This document shows positions 58,023 to 64,000 of a DNA stretch of 64,000 bases, piece after piece (the first letter of the stretch is position 1; every line of letters starts with the position of its first letter). The notes under the pieces were generated by a model that saw only the letters and a program-made list of their open reading frames with translations, was not told the DNA's origin and did not search any database. This DNA is from Melieria omissa (Eukaryota; Arthropoda; Insecta; Diptera; Ulidiidae): the NCBI GenBank assembly GCA_963971225.1, contig OZ020267.1, forward strand, positions 146,351,427-146,415,426. Direction: 5' to 3'. The position numbers and the translations under genes were made by a program.

Positions 58023-59259
58023 GTAAGTGCTAAAAATAAATTTTCCCTTCAATAATTTCAAATGTGTTTGTAGCAATTGACTCATGCCAGACACACACAC
58101 ACACAAACGCACAAAATGTCTGTCAGGCTGTCGGTGGCAAAGGCACAAAAGTCATGCGCCAAGTTGTGCAGAATGTCAGAAACTTTTGCTCTCTGGCCAA
58201 AAAACTTTTGGCCGAGCCGAGTTCATATGACTTGAAATTTTGCGTTTTCTTTATTTATTTATTAAGGCGTCTCGACACGCCCTCAAGCCCCTCCAAAGTC
58301 TCATTTCATGCGGCTGCAATGAATGAATGGAATGTTCCATCTAAACTGAGAGAAATGAAGGAAAGGGGCGCAAACAGTGAGCACCGTTGGATTCTAGAAG
58401 CTAATCAAACAAATCAAAAACATTTTTGGGCCAAAACGTAGCCAAACAGCGGTTTTAATGCGCTGTCAAAGTGCTCGACTAGCGACTGGCAGTCAAGAGT
58501 CAAGAGGCCACAGAAGAGCACAAATCAACAGACAAACATTACTCGCGCTCAGAAAAGTAAACATGAAATTTGTGTGCTGTGCCACTTTTGGCAAAAGCAA
58601 ATCAGCACCGATTGCGGTTTGTAGTCACAAATTACTAACTGGAGTTTTTTAAAAATAAAACACATTTTATGTAAAAAACAAGTTAGTATGTTTTGGCCCG
58701 TATTAGCAGATTTATTTGCAGACTGCAGACAAACAAATCAATTGGCACCTAAGAGGAAAATTCTAATATATCCCGATTATCGTCAATAACGAATACCAAT
58801 CAGTGGATAAAATTAATTTTTATTGCATTAAAATTGCCAATTTTCATAAATTAGGGTTGTTTAACGATCTGACAGGGATAGCAGTTGTCAGCCAAGCGGA
58901 ATAAAACGCCGGTGGGGTTTTGGGTGCTGTGGTTGTTTACTGTTCGTCGGTTGAATAACGAATGGCTGAGACCGAATGCAAAAAGGTTAACTTTAGACAA
59001 CACGAACGGACGAGAAATAGAGCGACGGAGGGAGGGAGAAGGACAGAGGATTAGACCAACAAATCAATAACGACAGCATTCATTTAATCACTTGTAACAT
59101 GAGTTGAATAACATTAAAGACTTTTCTGAGCTGCAGCAAATCTCTCAACGAGATTGCTAGGAAGCTTCATATTCGTCTATGCTGGATTTCGAAATATAGG
59201 AAACTTCAGGGAACTTCAGAGTAGACGAGTTTGTTTGGCACAGTTTAACTGAACAGTTT
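58023..59259. other. Unique sequence after the candidate exon
   Basis: Complex sequence with CACACA at 58091-58104. The 125-codon frame beginning 58064 shows no domain. No further exon of good quality was found. Confidence 0.35.
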
Positions 59260-59830
59260 AGTCAAGAAATGGCGACGCTTTTGGTGCCCCTTTTCTGACC
59301 TTAAAACTTCATACTTACCCAAGTTTTTCTGACATGTTCAACGGAACAATAACGTCAACAAATGGCAACGCTTGGTGTTTCTCTTTTGATCTGAAATTTT
59401 CATACTCAAACCAGCTCCATACAGGAAATTAACCTAAGATGTTCTGAAGACAACGGAGGATTTTCTGAGCACCAAATTTTGATCAATCTTAAATAGGTCT
59501 AGAGAGCTTCTCGTACTAAAAAGCTTCTTAGGGCTTTTCTTACTACAAAATTATATGAAAGTTTCTCTCACAAGTTTCTCTGACATGTTCAACGGAACAA
59601 TAACGTCAATAAATGGCAACGCTTGGTGTTTCTCTTTTGATCTGAAAGTTTCGTACTCAAACAAGCTCCATACAGGAAATTAACCTAAGATGGGCTGAAG
59701 ACAATAGAGGATTTTCTGAGCACCAAATTTTGATCAATCTTAAACTTCCATAGGTCTAGAGAGCTTCTCTTACTAAAAAGCTTCTAAGGGCTTTTCTTAC
59801 TACAAAATGATATGAAATAATTGCTTTTAT
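59260..59830. repeat. Two-copy tandem duplication, about 247 bp
   Basis: Copy 1 near 59318-59565 and copy 2 near 59570-59815 share ACATGTTCAACGGAACAATA, ACGTCAA(C/T)AAATGGCAACGC, TTGGTGTTTCTCTTTTGATC, TTTTCTGAGCACCAAATTTT and TTCTTACTACAAAAT. They differ by a few substitutions and a short indel, so this is a fairly young duplication. Confidence 0.88.
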
Positions 59831-60600
59831 GACGAATCTTTGCATCCACGCAAAAAGGGTGGGTTTTGAATAACTTTTCTTTCAGTTTCTATGTTCTTAT
59901 CCTGCATTATCTATAAGAAGAAATAGTCATCTAGGCAACTTCTTCTTCGACATTCTGCGAGATTTAGCCAATAGAACTATTCACAGTCTAATGGGTGAGA
60001 TTTGTTTTCAAATGACTTCTGTCGTAGTTTTATGTAAGAAAAAGACAATGCACTTCAACTTCTATGTAGTTTTTCTGCATCTTCTAGAAAAACAAAGAGT
60101 CATCTGGGTAACTTCTTTATCTTAAATGATCGTCCCCTAGATCCGATCTGACCGAAAGAAATATTCACAGTCTACGAGGCGTTGAAGGATCTCACACACA
60201 AGAAGAGATTTGCTTTCAAATTCCTTCTGTCGTAGCTGTATGTAAGAAAGAGACATTCCATTTCAATTCTCTTTATACTTGTCCTGCATTATTTAAAAGA
60301 AAAAAGAGTCATCTGGACAAATTCTTTGAAAATTTACAAGATTTAGCCAATAGAACTATTCCCAGTCTAATGGGTTTTGTGAGGAGTTCATGCTGGTTCA
60401 CACACAAAAATAGATTTGCTTTCAAATAACTTCTGTCATACCTGTATGTAAGAGAAAGATAATGCAGTTCAACTTCTATGTACTTGCCCTGCATTATCTA
60501 GAAGAAGAAAGGGGCTTATAGGCAACTTCTTCTTCAACAATCTAGGGAACTCAGCCGATAGGAATATTCAAATTTTAATAGGCATTGTGAGGAGCTAAAA
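59831..60600. repeat. Tandem array, about 190-bp unit, four copies
   Basis: Recurring marks are ACTTCTGTCGTAG or TCTGTCATACC then TGTATGTAAGA(A/G)AAAGA, TTCAACTTCTATGTA, TGCATTATCTA(G/T)AAGAAGAAA, GAGTCATCTGG, AACTTCTTCTTC and GATTTAGCCAATAGAACTAT. Copies start near 59880, 60010, 60225 and 60425. Confidence 0.82.
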
Positions 60601-61090
60601 GTGGTTCAATGAATAGGCTGACTTGCGGTATCACAATAGGCCCTCACCTTATATGACATTCAATCCTAGTAATCCTCATCACAGACATTCATCACAGACA
60701 GTCAAACCTTTCACACATCACAGACAGTCAACTTTTCTAATATTGTACACACCTCCTTCTAGCTAAACATGTTCAACTCTCCTTATCTCATAAATTTGAC
60801 TGCAAAAAGGCATATGTTTCCATATAAATCACGCTTTTCTCTACATAAAAATGTCCAACTACCTTTTGTTGATGATCCTAACCCCAAAGATGTAACCTTT
60901 TCTTAAATCGTTAAATCTTTTTCTCGCTGAAAGTAGCTTGTTTACTCGACAAATCATGTCGACCTTGCCCTCTTTTTGACTTATTCGATTTTATCGAAAT
61001 AAGAGCCTTGATGATCCTTTAACGATATCTTCAAGATTGTCTCCTTTTTTCATTAAAGGTCATGTACCCAAATAACTAATGTCCTGTTCA
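60601..61090. other. Unique sequence, no gene recognised
   Basis: Thymine-rich sequence with a short repeat of CATCACAGACAGTCAA near 60680-60735. Nothing else of note. Confidence 0.4.
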
Positions 61091-62120
61091 GACAGAACAC
61101 TTCTTAATTAAGTTTACCGCTTTTTCTGTTCACACGCCTCAATTTAACTACTTTAGCTTTGTATCGAAAAAGTTATCGAACATATTTTTGATGTAAAACC
61201 AGGTTTTATCGGTTTATGTGCAAAAAAAAGTTCTTAAAAATATTTTTAAAATTAGGTAATATTTATGCAACCTTCCTACTTAATTTTTAAACAAAACTTT
61301 CAGAAAATAAATGTTAAGAAACGTCTTTCGCTTCTGTTAGTTTCTCATTTTTGTTTTAGTTCGGTCTATGGTGAATGTATTTGTTAATCGATAGCAACAC
61401 GACACAGTGTTGCATGGTGAATTGAGATTAATTTACGTGTTGTTCAAACAGCCAAATTAATTGAGGCAATTTAGCCCTTAATTGAGTTTATCGGGTTTGC
61501 TGTTCACACAGCTCAATTAAGCTTACACCTCAATTTATCGGTAATGTTATCGAACATCTTTTAGCTTTGACGTAAGAAAGTTTTTTTTCTTAAAAACATT
61601 TGTTGAACTTTTAGTCATAGTTATGCAACAACGCAACTGATACACAGAATTTTTAAAAGAACGTTTTTTCGGTTTATGTGTAAAAAACATTAAAACATTA
61701 AAAATATGTATTAAACATTTTGCAGTATTTATGCAACATTCCTACTGAGTTTTTTAATGAGATTTTTAAAAAACAAATGTTAACAAACAGAGGCGGATTC
61801 AGAAAAATATTTCGGGGGGGCTTTCAAAAAGCAATTCTTTGACATTCATAAATTGTCTTTTAATTTGTATGTAGTTTTAATGTCGATCCTAATAGTTCGA
61901 GGGGGGTTCAACCCCCAAACCACCCCCCTGAATCCGCCACTGTTAACAAACGTCTTTCGTTTCTGTCAGTTTCTCATCTTTGCTTTGGTTTCGTGTACTT
62001 TTAATTTGAATGAATTTTTTAACAGGGTTGCATGGCGATTTGAGCTCACTCTATTGTCGATTGAGCGTTAATTGAAATTTGTTAAATTGAGAGTTTTGTA
62101 ATTCAAATTGAGTTCAACAT
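61091..62120. repeat. Tandem duplication with about 380-450-bp spacing
   Basis: AATTAAGTTTACCG...TTCTGTTCACAC (61105) pairs with AATTGAGTTTATCG...TGCTGTTCACAC (61480). ATTTATGCAACCTTCCTACT (61261) pairs with ATTTATGCAACATTCCTACT (61729). AACGTCTTTCG(C/T)TTCTGT occurs at 61320 and 61949, the second after a MITE. The copies are diverged but collinear. Confidence 0.78.
61788..61942. mobile_element. hAT-type MITE, 155 bp, with 8-bp target duplication
   Basis: Perfect 8-bp duplications TTAACAAA lie at 61780-61787 and 61943-61950. Ends are CAGAGGCGGATTCAG and, complemented from the right, CAGTGGCGGATTCAG (14 of 15). Inner G-tracts (61814-61820, 61901-61906) pair with the C-tracts at 61910-61928. 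The collinear duplicate at 61314-61321 has the single uninterrupted site TTAAGAAA. Non-coding; it needs a hAT transposase in trans. Confidence 0.9.
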
Positions 62121-62350
62121 AGAGCTAAATTGAGAATAAGTTGAGAAAATGTCCTAATTGCATAAATAAGCTGGGCGTCTGAATAGAGTAAAAAGTCTTC
62201 ATATTGAATCTGTTTGATTCAATCGATACTCTTGAACTAAGAGATTCAATTCTACTTTCAAATTTAATTTTTTTTAATTTTAATTTTTAATATTTTTCAT
62301 ACCTACCTTTTAGTTACCTTCGTTATGGTCCCTACAGACCACAAACCAAA

Positions 62351-62500
62351 ATGACTAAACCCCAAGTGTCCATTGCTGTGTATAATGGTGCAAGTGTGCT
62401 GGCAAAGGGCAAAAGGATATTCGACAAATATAGCGAAAAATTAGATAAATACAAAAATCAAATTACACAAAGTCAAAGCGGTAAAAAGCTTAAAAGTTAG
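62351..62500 (+). CDS. Candidate small ORF or terminal exon, 49 codons
   Basis: The ORF starts in the context ACCAAAATG, close to the fly consensus CAAA ATG. It runs 49 codons to TAG at 62498-62500. The peptide is Lys-rich, soluble and helix-friendly: it begins MTKPQVSIAVYNGASVLAKG, continues through KRIFDKYSEKLDKY and ends GKKLKS. An acceptor-like TTATGGTCCCTACAG ends at 62337, so an exon could start at 62338, and AATAAA follows at 62524-62529. Joined in phase, the 75-nt candidate exon at 57948 would read into it. It is either a stand-alone microprotein or the C-terminus of a longer host protein. I recognise no family. Chance occurrence of a 49-codon ORF is quite possible; the combination of signals is what raises interest. 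Confidence 0.35.
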   Translation: MTKPQVSIAVYNGASVLAKGKRIFDKYSEKLDKYKNQITQSQSGKKLKS

Positions 62501-64000
62501 AACGTTAAAATCCCAAAAAGAATAATAAAAAGGTTGAAAAAATCAATTCCTGCAATCAGTGTCGAAGGTGAATGGTGAAAAATCGTTGTGCAAATGGATC
62601 AGAAAAAAGAGCTGAAAAGGAAGAAGCACACGGAAAGCGTGTGTGCGCCTTTGCATAATAAATAAATTTAATTAGTGCTGAAAGGTTATACGGCGGCAGC
62701 AGGCGGCAGCAGGCGGCAGCGAAGCAGCACGTGGACCAGATGTCAGGTTGTATCGAACAGAGTCGAGTCGAGTCGAATCGAAATCGCATTGAGTGCAACG
62801 AAATGCCACGCTGAGACACTTCAAATGCCAAATAATTACCGGCAATGCACAGCGACCGAGGGCGCAGCGGCCGCGGCAGCTGGATGAAGTTGAAGAAAAG
62901 AAGCGCATTAAGCTGGCAGCAAAGGCTGCTGCCGCTCGCTTCTGGCTTCTAGATTGCTGCATATTGCAGTTGCGATTTGCTGCTGCAGAACAACAACAAC
63001 AATAACAACAACAGGTCGCCATTGCCTTTCAGCGTGTGCGCTCCACTTTAGTGTTTACCTTTTCATTGAATTAAATTGAATTGAATTGATGCGAATGGCG
63101 AATTGGTGGCGCGTATTCAATTCAATGCTGCAAGCAAAATGAAAAAAACGCATACATTGCATTTTTACGTTTTCATCTTCTTTTTTTGTGTGTTTTTTCC
63201 TGCTTATCACGCTGGCACATTGGCATTTCGGTGCCAGTGGCAACGCTGCAGCGCCACCGGACGCCGGCAAATGCATTGCCGCTGATAACAATAATGTTGC
63301 CAGTGTTGTTGCTGCCACCACCACAGTTCGTGTTGCACAGCTCCATGACGCAGCGCATTCAATGGCACTGCGAATGATAAGAACTCTTCAGTCGATGCAA
63401 GTGTGTCTGTGTCTGTCTGTGTGCGTGTGTGACTGTGGGTGTGTGCCTGCATATCGTTCCCTGTGCTGATTGAATTTGAATTTTTATTTATAAGCATATC
63501 CTTGATATCCTTGATATGCTTTTATGCGCTGCCGCAAAGAATTTGCAACCAAATGAAAATGCGAATGAAATGATTTTCTTTTCAATGTCTTTCTTATTCC
63601 TTTTTTTGTTCATGGTTTGTCAGTATCAGCATGCGTGCATTGCATGCTGACCACAATTTGCATTGATTTCCACACGGATATGAGTGCGTTTTTGTGCGCG
63701 TTTTATTGAAACATCATGAAAAGAAATTTGTTGAAATCGGTTTTCGTGGCAGGTTCGTGATTAATTTTTGCATCTTTTTAATGCCCCAACGCGCACTTCA
63801 AGGATGTCGCTTATACTATGCGCCCTTGCAAGGTTTGCGATGGAAAAGATATGAGTTGAACATGAAGAAAGACATTTGCAGGGAGTTTCCTTCGGTTTTT
63901 TGACTTAAATGATTTTGAGTTATATAAAAATATAAAAAATAAATAATAAAATTAAATCAATAAAAATAAATAAAAATAAAAAAAAAGAAGATTAAAGTGT
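62501..64000. other. Unique, GC-richer sequence at the right edge
   Basis: 62680-63480 is the most GC-rich stretch of the window, with GGCGGCAGCA repeats at 62691-62720, GAGTC repeats at 62761-62780, and CAA and GTGT runs. This would suit a regulatory or transcribed region, but no exon pair was found. The final 100 bases are AT-rich. Confidence 0.35.

Overview
The window looks like non-coding DNA, intergenic or a very large intron, from a higher fly with a repeat-rich genome. Abundant CAA/TTG triplet runs, AT-rich filler, a 412/mdg1-type LTR retrotransposon, a mariner element and tRNA-derived SINEs all point to Diptera. A tephritid-like fly is my best guess, but that is inference. There are no prokaryotic-style operons. 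Most long open frames are chance frames through simple repeats.

Layout. Positions 1-5.2 kb hold unique and AT-rich sequence with a SINE carrying a perfect 15-bp target duplication. From 5.2 to 16.7 kb there are simple repeats (CTTA, TTG), several private minisatellites and three SINE copies. At 16.7-21.2 kb lies a 3'-truncated LTR retrotransposon: 5' LTR, two small overlapping leader ORFs, gag, and a frameshifted pol cut off after reverse transcriptase. From 22.0 to 29.6 kb three degenerate tandem arrays have been invaded by a pogo-type MITE, a hAT-type MITE and an internally deleted mariner. From 31.4 to 44.8 kb come further arrays (TGTCAC-rich, a 940-bp duplication with a SINE, a Pyr-rich minisatellite, poly-A-rich repeats). 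At 46.2-48.3 kb two hexanucleotide arrays sit almost back to back. At 50.1-52.6 kb are pieces of an I/LOA-like LINE. At 56.7-57.5 kb is an AGATT pentamer array. From 59.3 to 62.1 kb there are more tandem arrays, one carrying a second hAT-type MITE.

The only host-gene evidence is a pair of candidate exons on the plus strand (57948-58022 and 62338-62500). They have good splice signals and compatible phase, and the second contains a 49-codon ORF behind a good fly start context.

Two themes stand out. First, four DNA transposons sit inside tandem arrays, so uninterrupted neighbouring units act as in-window 'empty sites' that define the insertion points precisely. Second, the retrotransposon leader carries two small ORFs joined by a UAAUG stop/start overlap, the second encoding a putative myristoylated single-pass membrane peptide. 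Its gag/pol overlap contains a hairpin placed like a -1 frameshift signal. The leader ORFs are the best candidate here for an under-described system. Copy numbers and periods below are by-eye estimates.
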